From assembly GCF_001424265.1 (NCBI RefSeq), contig NZ_LMOV01000001.1, positions 1,387 to 65,386 on the forward strand: a stretch of 64,000 bases of DNA. The letters run 5' to 3'. Positions within the stretch are counted from its first letter, which is position 1; each line of letters starts with the position of its first letter. The translations under genes and the position numbers were made by a program. Source of the stretch: Acidovorax sp. Leaf160. GTDB lineage: Bacteria; Pseudomonadota; Gammaproteobacteria; Burkholderiales; Burkholderiaceae_C. Below, piece by piece: positions 41,440-49,934 of this stretch. The notes below the pieces were generated by a model. That model worked only from the letters and a program-made list of their open reading frames with translations. It searched no databases and was not told the origin of the DNA.

Positions 41440-41509
41440 ACAAGTTTTTCGCCTACAAGTTACGACTTGAAATGTTTCTAACGGTCTGCTAACGGTGGGG
41501 CCGTAGCAT
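41440..41509 (+). promoter_or_regulatory. Candidate SARP-type operator and promoter of the pilus cluster
   Basis: Two TAACGGT heptamers (41479-41485, 41490-41496) are separated by 4 bp, an 11-bp period, and a possible -10 TAGCAT (41504-41509) begins 7 bp later. SARP activators bind such heptamer repeats close to the -10. Upstream lie ACAAGTT twice (41440-41446, 41455-41461) and the inverted repeat CAAGT-N4-ACTTG (41456-41469). The rest of the 222-bp gap shows no gene. Confidence 0.5.
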
Positions 41510-41565
41510 GCGCTGCACTCCCGGCTTCTCGGGGCTGTTTTCATACCCATTGCTAAAGGGTTCGC

Positions 41566-42414
41566 ATGTCTGCACACCACTTTTCTCGCCGCGCCGGCCG
41601 TGCCCGTGCGGGCTTTGCCGGCCGCCTCCAACAGGGTTTCACCCTGGTGGAAATGGCCATCGTCCTGGCCGTCATCGGTCTCATCATCGGCGCCATCGCC
41701 ATCGGCAAGGACGTCCAGCGCAACGCCGAATACACCAAGATCAAGAACAAGTTCGTCGATCAGTGGGAGCAGGCATACAACGCCTACTACCAGCGCACGG
41801 GCGTGGTGTTGGGGGATTCGCAGACGGCACCGCGGCTGATGGTCAATGGAGCCAACTTCAACGCGGCTGCCGGTACCTCCATCTCCGGGGGCAACATGAC
41901 GGGTGTCACTGGGCCCAACGCCATCTGCCAAGGTGGCGCCGGCCCGAACATGCTGCGCACAGCCCAGGGTGTTGCTGGCGCTGGCAACCCTTTCGCTCTG
42001 CGCCTGCTGATGAACCAGGCCGGTGTGCGTATGCCCCCGGGCCGCGCCGAAGGTGCCGAAGACCGTTACGTGTACCTCGACACCAACGGCAACCCGCAGG
42101 AAATCCAGGTCTGCTTCCAGTGGAACGCGCCGGGAACCGCCGAAAACTCGGGCAACGTGATGGTGATCACCGGCCTGACGCCCGACCTGGCCCGCATGCT
42201 GGACCAAATGATCGATGGCAAGCCGGATGCACAGGAAGGACGCTTCCGCCAGCAGGGCGTTGCCAACGGCACGGCCAACGCCGCCGGCGTGCAATGGAGC
42301 GCGAACAACACGTATGCCGAGGGAGGAGCTGGCCCCACGGCGGCTGGCACAGGCGCCAACCTGGACGAAGACCAGGTCATCCGCATGGTCGCCATCTACA
42401 AGATGAACCAGTGA
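41566..42414 (+). CDS. Type IV pilin-like protein, GRxEG family (1 of 3)
   Basis: The 282-residue protein has a class III signal: positively charged leader, cleavage G24/F25, E29 at +5 and a hydrophobic helix to about residue 48 (FTLVEMAIVLAVIGLIIGAI). The globular part holds MPPGRAEGAEDRYVYLDTNG followed by EIQVCFQWNAPG, shared with the proteins at 42444-43328 and 59146-59877. It is probably the first gene of the pilus operon and may be a major subunit. Length is above that of classical pilins (about 150 residues). The assembly role is inferred from the machine genes downstream. Confidence 0.85.
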   Translation: MSAHHFSRRAGRARAGFAGRLQQGFTLVEMAIVLAVIGLIIGAIAIGKDVQRNAEYTKIKNKFVDQWEQAYNAYYQRTGVVLGDSQTAPRLMVNGANFNAAAGTSISGGNMTGVTGPNAICQGGAGPNMLRTAQGVAGAGNPFALRLLMNQAGVRMPPGRAEGAEDRYVYLDTNGNPQEIQVCFQWNAPGTAENSGNVMVITGLTPDLARMLDQMIDGKPDAQEGRFRQQGVANGTANAAGVQWSANNTYAEGGAGPTAAGTGANLDEDQVIRMVAIYKMNQ

Positions 42415-42443
42415 TGCACGCCATCCCCGAAGGAAGAACTGCC

Positions 42444-43328
42444 ATGCGCAACCACCGCTCCCCGCTCGCCCGCCGCATCCAGCGCGGCTTCACGCTGGTC
42501 GAAATGGCCATCGTGCTGGCCGTCATCGGCCTCGTCATCGGTGCCATCGCCATCGCCAAGGATGTGCAGCGCAACGCCGAATACCAGAAGATCGCCAACA
42601 AGTTCGCCTACCAGTGGAAGGCGGCCTACGACCAGTACTACCAGCGTGCCGGCGGCGTGATCGGCGATTGCCAGCAGGCGCCCACCTACATGGTCAACGG
42701 TTCGGAAACCGCGTTTGCCGGCGCAGCGGCCGTCTGCACGCGTGCAGGCGGTTCGGCCCGCGCCGGCATCCCCGAGAACTTCACCAACACGGGCTTCAAG
42801 GTCTGCAATGGCCAGGGCTATGCCGCGGGTCAGGTGGGTGCGGGCGATACCGCGCTGGCCACGCAGAACCTGCGCGATCTGTTCAACCGCGTCGGCGTGC
42901 GCATGCCGCCAGGCCGTGGCGAAGGTCAGGAAGACCGTTATCTCTACCAGGACACGAACGGCAATGCGACCGAACTGCAGGTCTGCTTCCAGTGGAACCC
43001 GCCCGGCACCGCCAGCGGCGCCGGTAACGTGATGGTGGTGCGCGGGCTCACGCCCGATCTGGCGCGCTTCCTCGATCAGGTGATCGACGGCAAGCCTGAT
43101 TCGCGCGAAGGCCGCTTCCGCATCCAGGGCCGCGCGGCGCACGGCGCTGCGGTGGACGCCAATGCCCCGGGCACGTCCTGGGAAGGCAACAACACGATCG
43201 CAAGCGGAATCCAGGTCAACGACACGGCGACGGGCGCAGCCAACGTAGGCGCCGCCACGGCGACCGGTCGCCAGTACGACGAAGACCGCGTGGTGCTGCT
43301 GACGGCCCACTGGATCATGGAAGAGTGA
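42444..43328 (+). CDS. Type IV pilin-like protein, GRxEG family (2 of 3)
   Basis: The 294-residue protein has cleavage site G15/F16, E20 at +5 and the helix FTLVEMAIVLAVIGLVIGAI, almost identical to the protein before it. The shared MPPGRGEGQEDRYLYQDTNG and ELQVCFQWNPPG follow. It is clearly a paralogue by tandem duplication, 29 bp downstream, with divergent middle and C-terminal parts. Three cysteines lie in the globular domain. AAGGAAGAA precedes ATG 42444. Confidence 0.85.
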   Translation: MRNHRSPLARRIQRGFTLVEMAIVLAVIGLVIGAIAIAKDVQRNAEYQKIANKFAYQWKAAYDQYYQRAGGVIGDCQQAPTYMVNGSETAFAGAAAVCTRAGGSARAGIPENFTNTGFKVCNGQGYAAGQVGAGDTALATQNLRDLFNRVGVRMPPGRGEGQEDRYLYQDTNGNATELQVCFQWNPPGTASGAGNVMVVRGLTPDLARFLDQVIDGKPDSREGRFRIQGRAAHGAAVDANAPGTSWEGNNTIASGIQVNDTATGAANVGAATATGRQYDEDRVVLLTAHWIMEE

Positions 43329-43329
43329 C

Positions 43330-43821
43330 GTGAGCGTGTCGACGAAGTCCAAGCGTGCGGCCCGCCTGGTGACCCTGGCGTGCATGACGGTCCTGCTGGC
43401 CGTGGGCGTCTGGGTCGCCCGTGACGGGCTGCTGCAGCTGGCCTTCGAGCGGCGCGAAGCCGCGCTGGCCTCGGCCCGCGTGACCGCGCTGCGCGCCGCC
43501 ATGCCCGAGGTGCTCAAGCGCGAGGAGTACGTGCGCCTGGCCGACCAGGCCCGCACGGCCGCCAACCAGCTGGGCTTCGACCCCGCGGCCTGGGCCGAGC
43601 GGCGCATCAACCGCGGCGCCACGCCCATCTCCCGCGACGAAGCGGCCGAGCTGCTGCGCCAGATGGGCGGCGGCGGCGAGCGCTTCTTCGCCGGCGAAAG
43701 CTTCGAGCTGGCCGTGCTCTCGCGCGAGGCCGGCCTCTTCACCCCGCCTGCCGTGGACGACAAGGGCCTGCTCTTCTCGGTCAACGGCACGCTCTACTTT
43801 CCCCTGGCACGCAAGCCATGA
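43330..43821 (+). CDS. Single-span membrane protein of the pilus cluster, unknown
   Basis: The 163-residue protein has one N-terminal membrane helix (about 12-30; LVTLACMTVLLAVGVWVARD) and a charged, helical remainder. I do not recognise it. It starts with GTG two bases after the preceding stop and its own stop overlaps the GspL-like gene. Its place before the PilM/N/GspL-like gene suggests an inner-membrane assembly component, but no family signature supports this. Confidence 0.6.
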   Translation: MSVSTKSKRAARLVTLACMTVLLAVGVWVARDGLLQLAFERREAALASARVTALRAAMPEVLKREEYVRLADQARTAANQLGFDPAAWAERRINRGATPISRDEAAELLRQMGGGGERFFAGESFELAVLSREAGLFTPPAVDDKGLLFSVNGTLYFPLARKP

Positions 43822-45098
43822 GCACCGACAACCTTCTCATCGTCACCCGCGACGGGTGGCGGCAGCTGCGCGGTGGCGTGCTGACCGAAGTCGCCCCCTG
43901 GCCGGTGCTGGATGCCCCTGCCACCGTGGTCACGGATTTCGACGAATCGTCCGTGGGCAGCTATCGGTTCGACGCCGGCAAGCCCGCTTACGCTGCGGCG
44001 CTGATCGAAAAGCGCGCGCGCGCCGAGGGCCTCACCGACGGCGCGGCACACGTGATCGTGCACCGGACGCGGGCTGTGCAGGGCGGCCTGCAGACTTTCC
44101 ACACCGTGGTGCCGCTGGAGCTCTGGCAGCGCACGATCCAGTGGGCCTCGCAGCAGGCCGACCACTGCATCGTGCTGCCGCTGGGCGCGCTGCTGTCCGC
44201 AGGCGTCGGCAGGGGCCATGCCCGCGTCGTGCGCGCGGGCCGCACGCTGCATTTCTTCGGTGAATCGAAGGCGGGCCTGTTCTACCAGGGCACCAACACG
44301 ATGGGGCGCAGCGCCGACGACCTGCAGGCCGCCGTGCGCGTGCTCTCCGGTCAGACGCGCGCCGCCATCGCCAGCGGCATCGTGCATCCGGTGGAGTGGG
44401 GCAGCCTGTGGGTTGCCGATCCCGAGCAGGACGTGCGCGCGGTGGAGCAGTGGACCAGCCTCGCGGATGTCCCCGCCGTCTCGCTGCCCGTCGCTCCCGT
44501 GGACACGGGCGCCACGGCGGCCCCCGGCCTGGTGCGCCGCGCCGGCCTGCGCGCGTCGGTCAATCCGCCGGTGGCCAAGCTGGCCTGGTGGAGCGAGCGG
44601 CTCGTTCCGGGCATTGCCGCGCTCACGGGCGTGCTGGCCGTCGGCCTGGCGGTGCTCGGTTTCGCGGTGCAGGGCGAAGCCCGTGCCACCCGCGCAGGCG
44701 CCGCCGAAAGCCAGCGCGAAGCCGCTGCGCTGGAAGCCCGCATCGCGGCGGTGAACAGTGCCGCCATGCCGCAGGACTTCGCGCCGGTGGCCGACATGGC
44801 CCGCAAGCTGGGCGAAGGCGCCCGCTACGACCCGGTGGCCATGCTGGCCCTGCTGCGCGACTCGGTGGACCCGGGCACCCGCATCCTGCGGCTGCGCCTG
44901 GAAAGCGGCGTCAGCGGCAGCACCGAGCCCGCCTTTCAGGTGGACGGCGTGGCCGACACCGGCAACGTGGCGTCGATCGGCAGTCTGCTCACCCGCCTGC
45001 GCACCGCCGGCTGGAGCGCGCAGCCGGTGAACACGCTCGACGCGGCGCCCGGCGCGTTCTCGTACCGCCTCACGGCCGCCCCGGGCGTCCGTGGTTGA
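43818..45098 (+). CDS. PilM/PilN (GspL)-like inner-membrane platform protein
   Basis: The 426-residue protein has an N-terminal cytoplasmic domain (about 1-245), one membrane helix (about 263-287; IAALTGVLAVGLAVLGFAVQ), a coiled segment (REAAALEARIAAVNS) and a ferredoxin-like C-terminal domain (about 330-420) with the PilN/GspL pattern (LLRDSVDPGTRILRLRLESG). In type II secretion and MSHA systems this protein links the ATPase to the periplasmic parts. The stop of the previous gene overlaps its ATG, indicating coupling. Confidence 0.7.
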   Translation: MSTDNLLIVTRDGWRQLRGGVLTEVAPWPVLDAPATVVTDFDESSVGSYRFDAGKPAYAAALIEKRARAEGLTDGAAHVIVHRTRAVQGGLQTFHTVVPLELWQRTIQWASQQADHCIVLPLGALLSAGVGRGHARVVRAGRTLHFFGESKAGLFYQGTNTMGRSADDLQAAVRVLSGQTRAAIASGIVHPVEWGSLWVADPEQDVRAVEQWTSLADVPAVSLPVAPVDTGATAAPGLVRRAGLRASVNPPVAKLAWWSERLVPGIAALTGVLAVGLAVLGFAVQGEARATRAGAAESQREAAALEARIAAVNSAAMPQDFAPVADMARKLGEGARYDPVAMLALLRDSVDPGTRILRLRLESGVSGSTEPAFQVDGVADTGNVASIGSLLTRLRTAGWSAQPVNTLDAAPGAFSYRLTAAPGVRG

Positions 45099-45119
45099 AG
45101 AACAGGAAACGGCACATCC

Positions 45120-45692
45120 ATGAAATACGCAGCGCTCCTGCTCAACGCCCTGGCGTTGGTGCTTCTGGGCTGGGGGCTTTTCGCCCTGTACGGTCTGCTC
45201 ACCCCACGCGCGCCGCAGGCCCGCGTGCCGCTGGTGGAGCTCGCGCCCCTGCCTGCCAGGGTCACGACGGACCGCAAGCAGGTGGCTGCCACGCTCGACG
45301 CCATCGCCCGGATCGACGAGCGCGTGCGCACGCTGGCGCCCGTCTCGGGCCGGCCGCTGGTGGCCGTGCCCGCAGTGGGCACGCCGGGCGCGGTCGGCCC
45401 TACCATGCCGCGCCGCTCCGTCACGATGCTGATGCGCCAGGGCCAGGAATTCGTGGCCATGGTCGACGACCAGCTGGTGCGCTCCGGCGACCGCCTGCGG
45501 GACGGCGGCCGGGTGCTGAAGATCGATGCCAGCCAGGTCGTGGTGCGCGAGACGAGCGGCCGCCAGACGCTGTCGGTCCCGACGGACCGGCTGCGCGTGG
45601 GCACGCTGCGCACCCTGGAGGCGCCCGACGCCACGGCGGCGGAGCGGCAGTTCTACGCCCCCGCGCCGGTGCTTCCGGGAGCCGTGCGATGA
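45120..45692 (+). CDS. PilP/GspC-like periplasmic protein with N-terminal membrane anchor
   Basis: The 190-residue protein has an N-terminal helix (about 4-27) and a small beta domain at about 100-160 (VTMLMRQGQEFVAMVDDQLV, LKIDASQVVVRETSGRQTLS). The beta part resembles the homology region of GspC/PilP that contacts the secretin. The assignment rests on shape, size and position rather than on a strict motif. Its stop overlaps the next start. Confidence 0.6.
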   Translation: MKYAALLLNALALVLLGWGLFALYGLLTPRAPQARVPLVELAPLPARVTTDRKQVAATLDAIARIDERVRTLAPVSGRPLVAVPAVGTPGAVGPTMPRRSVTMLMRQGQEFVAMVDDQLVRSGDRLRDGGRVLKIDASQVVVRETSGRQTLSVPTDRLRVGTLRTLEAPDATAAERQFYAPAPVLPGAVR

Positions 45693-46384
45693 ACCGCGGC
45701 GTGCTCATCGGCCTGGCCGTCGGCATGGCAGCCATCGTGCTGGGTGCCGTGCTGTGGATGCGCGGCCCGTCCGCCTCCGCGCCCGGGGGGCTGCAGTCAT
45801 CGCCTTCGGGCGTCTCTGCGTCCTCTTCCTATTCGCAGGCGCCCGGCAGCGCGGCGCTGCCAGCGCCTGGCAGCGGCCCGAACGGCGCCGTGCCCGGCGC
45901 CGCGGCGCCAGGCGCTCCGGGAGCCGGCGGCACGGTGTCTTCCCTGCCGCCGGGCCGCATGCCGGGCGACGCCGAATCGGCGGCGCCCTGGCTCGCGCCG
46001 GATGGCAGCCGTCCACCCGCGACGGGCGCGGCACCTGCCGTGCGCGCAGGGCGCGACGGCGCGCCCACGCTGGAGCAGATCCAGCAGCGCCTGCAAGGCC
46101 TGCTGGCCTCGCCGCAGCCCGACGTCCGCGAAGTGGACGCCGTGCTGGCGGACCTGCAGAAGAACCAGGGCAGCAAGGTGGTGGCCGGCGTCGATCTGCA
46201 AGCGGTGCGCGACAACCTCGCGCGCAGCGAACGCATCCGCCAGGTCGCGACCGAGATGCAGGCCCTGGCCGCCAAGCCCGGCCCCGAAGTGCCCGCGCAA
46301 CTGCAGGCCCACATGGCCGAGATCCAGCGGCTGCAGGCCGGCATGAACGCCAGCGTGGCGGCCCCTGCGGGAGCGGCCCGGTGA
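45689..46384 (+). CDS. Membrane-anchored Pro/Gly/Ser-rich protein of the pilus cluster, unknown
   Basis: The 231-residue protein has an N-terminal helix (about 5-23), a long low-complexity Pro/Gly/Ala/Ser linker (about 28-125) and a helical C-terminal part (LEQIQQRLQGLLASPQPDVR, QVATEMQALAAK). The start and stop overlap the neighbours, so it belongs to the operon. No family recognised. Its layout suits a periplasmic spacer or scaffold in the envelope complex. Confidence 0.6.
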   Translation: MNRGVLIGLAVGMAAIVLGAVLWMRGPSASAPGGLQSSPSGVSASSSYSQAPGSAALPAPGSGPNGAVPGAAAPGAPGAGGTVSSLPPGRMPGDAESAAPWLAPDGSRPPATGAAPAVRAGRDGAPTLEQIQQRLQGLLASPQPDVREVDAVLADLQKNQGSKVVAGVDLQAVRDNLARSERIRQVATEMQALAAKPGPEVPAQLQAHMAEIQRLQAGMNASVAAPAGAAR

Positions 46385-47145
46385 CCCACCCCCCTGCGCG
46401 CAGGCATCGGCCGCGTCAGCGAGGCTTCTCGCTGATCGAGCTGAGCGTCGTGCTGCTCGCCATGGGGCTGCTCGGCTGGGCCGTGAGCTCCGGCTACGGC
46501 AATTCCGCCGCCCTGCAGGACCGCGACCGCGCCCGGCAGGCTGCCGAAAGCCTGCGCGAGAGCTTGCGCGCCTTTGCCCTGCGCAACGGCCGGCTGCCCT
46601 GCCCGGACACCGGCGGCAGCGGCTGGGAGGGCGATGGCGGCGGCGCATGCGCCAGTGGCGTCGAGGCCGGCTGGCTGCCGTACCGCAGCCTGGGGCTGGA
46701 CCTGCCGCCGGACACGCTGCGCGCGGCCTACGGCGTCTACCGCAACAAGAATGCAGCGGGCGGCGACGCCGATCTGGCCGTGGCCGCCGAGCGCACGGGC
46801 GATGCCGCCGGCACGCCGGGTTACCGCAATGCCCGCGACCTGATGGCCGGCCTGGTGATCGCCGGGCGGCAGCCACTGTCGTCGGACCATGCCCGGCTGA
46901 CGGGTGACGACGCCGGAGAAGGCGTCGTCCACTGCACCGACAACATCCGCTCGCATCCGGCCTTCTTCATCGTCGTGCCGCTCGAAGACCGCGACAACGA
47001 CGGCAATCGTTTCGATGCTCCCCACACCGCAGGCAGCTTGTGTGCCTACGCGCCCGGCACGGCCCTGCGCATCGACCGCGACGACGTGGTCGCGGCCGAA
47101 TCGCTGGCGTCGCTGACGGGCTGGATCGGCGCGCGCGCCCCTTAG
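46381..47145 (+). CDS. Prepilin-like protein, LPCP family (1 of 4)
   Basis: The 254-residue protein has prepilin cleavage G15/F16, E20 at +5 and the helix FSLIELSVVLLAMGLLGWAV. After it come NGRLPCPDTGGSGWEG, a cysteine at about residue 90 and GWLPYRSLGLDLP, the LPCP signature shared with three genes at 54549-59142. The rest is small and lacks the long hydrophobic C-terminal region of its paralogues. The start is GTG 46381, overlapping the previous stop. It is probably a minor pilin. Confidence 0.8.
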   Translation: MTHPPARRHRPRQRGFSLIELSVVLLAMGLLGWAVSSGYGNSAALQDRDRARQAAESLRESLRAFALRNGRLPCPDTGGSGWEGDGGGACASGVEAGWLPYRSLGLDLPPDTLRAAYGVYRNKNAAGGDADLAVAAERTGDAAGTPGYRNARDLMAGLVIAGRQPLSSDHARLTGDDAGEGVVHCTDNIRSHPAFFIVVPLEDRDNDGNRFDAPHTAGSLCAYAPGTALRIDRDDVVAAESLASLTGWIGARAP

Positions 47146-47151
47146 AAAGAT

Positions 47152-48924
47152 ATGGAATCCGACATGTTCTCCCCCAACCTGCCGCACCTCTTCCGTCCCC
47201 GCTGCGCCCTGCTGGCGCTGGCCGCCGCAGCGATGCTGGCCGGTTGCGCGACCAGCCCCACCCCGCGCAGCGTGCAGAGCCTGCGCCCGGTCGACCAGGA
47301 AACCCCCGACAAGCTGCGCGAACACATGGTGGCGGAGTCGCAGAAGCTGCTGGCGCACCAGATGGCGCTCAACCAGCAGCTGCGCCAGTCCGCCCCCGCG
47401 CCCGAGATCGCGCCCGTCGCCCCCAAGTTCGACATGCTCGAAGGCAAGGTGATCTCGGTCGCCATGTCGCGCGCCACGATCAGCCAGATCCTGGCCGCTT
47501 TCGCCGACAGCGCCAGGATCAACCTGGTCGTGGACCCCGCCGTGGTGCGGGTCGGCCAGGTCTCGGACATGTACCTGCGGGACGTCTCGCTGCGCGAAGC
47601 GTTCACCGAGGTGCTGCGCGCCTACAACGTGTCGGGCGAGATCCAGGGCAACACGCTGCGCGTCACGCTCAACGAAGAGAAGTTCTTCAACCTGGACTTC
47701 CTCAACAGCAGCACCACGCTGGACCTGTCGGCCGGCGGCAACGTGTTCGGCAATTCGACCGGCGGCTCGGGCGGTGGCGCTTCCAATGCGCTGCGCGGCA
47801 ACCTGTCGATCAGCGGCGGCGGCGGGGCCAAGTCCGACCCGTACCAGGAGATCGAGAACAACATGCGCGTGATCCTCGGCGAGGACATGCGCCGCGCCGC
47901 GGTCCAGCCGGTCGCGCAGGTGCCCGCCGTGGCCACGCAGGTCGGCACCGCCTTGGTCCCCGCGCAGACGCCCTTCACCGCCGACCTGGCGGAGACCACC
48001 GGCCAGGATGCCGGCTTCAGCGTGAACCGGATGACCGGCACGATGTACGTGAAGGCCCGTCCGGGCAAGATGCGCGCCATCGAGAAGATGCTCGCCAAGG
48101 TGCAGGGCATGCTGCGCCAGCAGGTCTACATCGAGGCCCAGCTGATCGACGTGCAGCTCTCCGACAGCTTCGAGTTCGGCGTGGACTGGAGCATCCTGCG
48201 CGGGCGCCTGGCCGCCGGCTTCGGCACCTCGCCCATCGCGCTGTCGGGTGCGCAGGGCGTGCTGCCCAACGTCGGCGGCGCGCTGAGCCGCACGGTGACG
48301 CTGCCTTCGACGCTGATCGGCAGCCTGACCGGCCCGGCCCTGGGCGTGGGCTACCAGGGCAGCACGTCCAGCGTGGTGATCAACGCGCTGCGGTCCTTCG
48401 GCAACCTCAAGGTGCTGTCGAACCCCAATGTGCAGGTGCGCAACGGCACGCCGGCGCTCCTGTCGGTCGGCGACAGCATCCGCTACGTGACGCGGGCCTC
48501 GTCCACCCTGGTGGTGCCGGGCGGTGGCGCCAGCACCACCACGTCGGATGTGCAGACCGATTCGGTCTTCTCCGGCGTGATGGTGGGCGTGCTGCCCTAC
48601 ATGCGTGACGACGGCCGCATCGAGCTGCTGATCAACCCGATGCAGAGCGAGGTCGATCCGGCCAGCCTGGCGCTGGTGCAGGTCAACTCGGACAACCGCG
48701 TGACGCTGCCGGTCGTGAGCTACAAGGGCCTGACCACCACGCTCAACGTGGGTGACGGCGACGTGGTCGTCGTGGGCGGACTGATCGACCAGCGCACCAC
48801 CGACCGCAATCGCGGCGCGCCGGGCGTCTCCGACGTGCCGGTGCTGGGCAAGCTGGTGGGCAACCAGTCCGACACCCATGCCAGCCGCGAGCTGGTGATC
48901 GTGATGCGGGTACGCAAGATATGA
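47152..48924 (+). CDS. mshL: Secretin, MshL-like outer-membrane lipoprotein
   Basis: The 590-residue protein has a lipoprotein signal (AMLAGCATS, Cys32), an STN-type N-domain (ISQILAAFADSARINLVVDP), and a secretin C-domain with VYIEAQLIDVQLSDSFEFGV, VLSNPNVQVRNGTPALLSVG and GDGDVVVVGGLIDQRTTDRN. It forms the outer-membrane ring through which the filament passes. The arrangement with an ExeA-like ATPase, a TPR protein, GspE and GspF genes recalls the MSHA cluster of Vibrio, so MshL is the best name. An in-frame ATG at 47164 with GGAA upstream may be the true start. Confidence 0.85.
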   Translation: MESDMFSPNLPHLFRPRCALLALAAAAMLAGCATSPTPRSVQSLRPVDQETPDKLREHMVAESQKLLAHQMALNQQLRQSAPAPEIAPVAPKFDMLEGKVISVAMSRATISQILAAFADSARINLVVDPAVVRVGQVSDMYLRDVSLREAFTEVLRAYNVSGEIQGNTLRVTLNEEKFFNLDFLNSSTTLDLSAGGNVFGNSTGGSGGGASNALRGNLSISGGGGAKSDPYQEIENNMRVILGEDMRRAAVQPVAQVPAVATQVGTALVPAQTPFTADLAETTGQDAGFSVNRMTGTMYVKARPGKMRAIEKMLAKVQGMLRQQVYIEAQLIDVQLSDSFEFGVDWSILRGRLAAGFGTSPIALSGAQGVLPNVGGALSRTVTLPSTLIGSLTGPALGVGYQGSTSSVVINALRSFGNLKVLSNPNVQVRNGTPALLSVGDSIRYVTRASSTLVVPGGGASTTTSDVQTDSVFSGVMVGVLPYMRDDGRIELLINPMQSEVDPASLALVQVNSDNRVTLPVVSYKGLTTTLNVGDGDVVVVGGLIDQRTTDRNRGAPGVSDVPVLGKLVGNQSDTHASRELVIVMRVRKI

Positions 48925-49934
48925 GTCTCATCCACCAGGCACTGCGGGACATGGACCCGCCCCTCGCGGCCGACGCCGTGGCACTGGCGCCCCGCGCCCC
49001 CCCGGCGCCCGCGCCCACGGCCAGCCGCCGCGGCCCGGTGCGCGTGCTGGTGCTGGCCCTGGCCGTCGCCGCGGCCGGCGGGGCCGGCTGGTACGCGCTG
49101 AAGGGGGGGCATGCCCTCTCGGTGCGCACGGCCAGCGCTGCACCTGCACCCGCGCCTGCGCCAGCGTCCGCGCCTGCGGTCATTTCCACGGCGGCGGCGG
49201 CTTCGCTGCCGGCCACCGAGGCTGCGATGGCCGGGGCGCCAGCCCCGGTGCCCGTTGCATTGCCCAGCCCTGCTCCGGCGCTGTCGCCCGCACCCATCGC
49301 CGCTGCGGCTGCCGTCGCTGCCGCACCTTCCATCGCCGCGGCGGCTCCGGCCGTGGTGGCTGCGCCCCCGCCACCCGAGCGGGCGGCCCTGCCTGCGCCG
49401 GTGCTGGTGGCGGACGCGGCCACGGTGCCCGATCCCCTGGCCAGGCGGCCAGCGCGCCCGGCCACCGAGCCGCAGCGCAGCGTGCGCGCCGTGCCGGCCA
49501 CGCCGGCGCCAGCGACCGCCACGCGGGCCACGGCTGCAGCACGGCCGCTGGCGGTGCTTCCCGTCGTGGCCGCCATGCCCGTCGAGCAGCGCTTCAACGC
49601 GTTCCTGCAGGCCATGCGGGCCGGTGACATGACCGGAGCCGGCGAGCATCTGGCCGCCCTGCGGCGCGACCTTCCGCCGGGCAGCGTGTCGCTGCTGCGC
49701 GCCGAAGGGTGGTATGCCCTGGCCAGTGGCAATGCCGATGCCGCTGCCCGCATCTACCAGGACCTGCTGGACCGCCTGCCTGGCGACGAAGAGGCCAGCA
49801 TCAACCTCGCCAGCATCGAGGCCCGCCGCCAGCGCGGGGAAACCGCGCGCAAGATTCTGGCCGACGCCGTCCGCGTGCATCCCGAATCGGAGAGCCTGAA
49901 GTCCGCCCTGGCGCGCTTCCAGGCGAAGCCCTGA
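48921..49934 (+). CDS. Membrane-anchored TPR protein, MshN-like
   Basis: The 337-residue protein has an N-terminal cytoplasmic piece (MSLIHQALRDMD), a membrane helix at about 36-54, an Ala/Pro-rich linker to about 210 and C-terminal TPR-like repeats (AMRAGDMTGAGEHLAALRRD, ASGNADAAARIYQDLLDRLP). MshN of the MSHA system has this plan. The start of the protein also recalls GspB/ExeB partners of ExeA-type ATPases. Start and stop overlap neighbours by a few bases. Confidence 0.72.
   Translation: MSLIHQALRDMDPPLAADAVALAPRAPPAPAPTASRRGPVRVLVLALAVAAAGGAGWYALKGGHALSVRTASAAPAPAPAPASAPAVISTAAAASLPATEAAMAGAPAPVPVALPSPAPALSPAPIAAAAAVAAAPSIAAAAPAVVAAPPPPERAALPAPVLVADAATVPDPLARRPARPATEPQRSVRAVPATPAPATATRATAAARPLAVLPVVAAMPVEQRFNAFLQAMRAGDMTGAGEHLAALRRDLPPGSVSLLRAEGWYALASGNADAAARIYQDLLDRLPGDEEASINLASIEARRQRGETARKILADAVRVHPESESLKSALARFQAKP

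Noticed and set aside
44396-45688. Long frame upstream of the Pro/Gly-rich pilus cluster protein
   Set aside because: It overlaps the GspL-like and PilP-like genes in another frame. The ATG at 45689, overlapping the previous stop, gives a proper membrane-anchored start.
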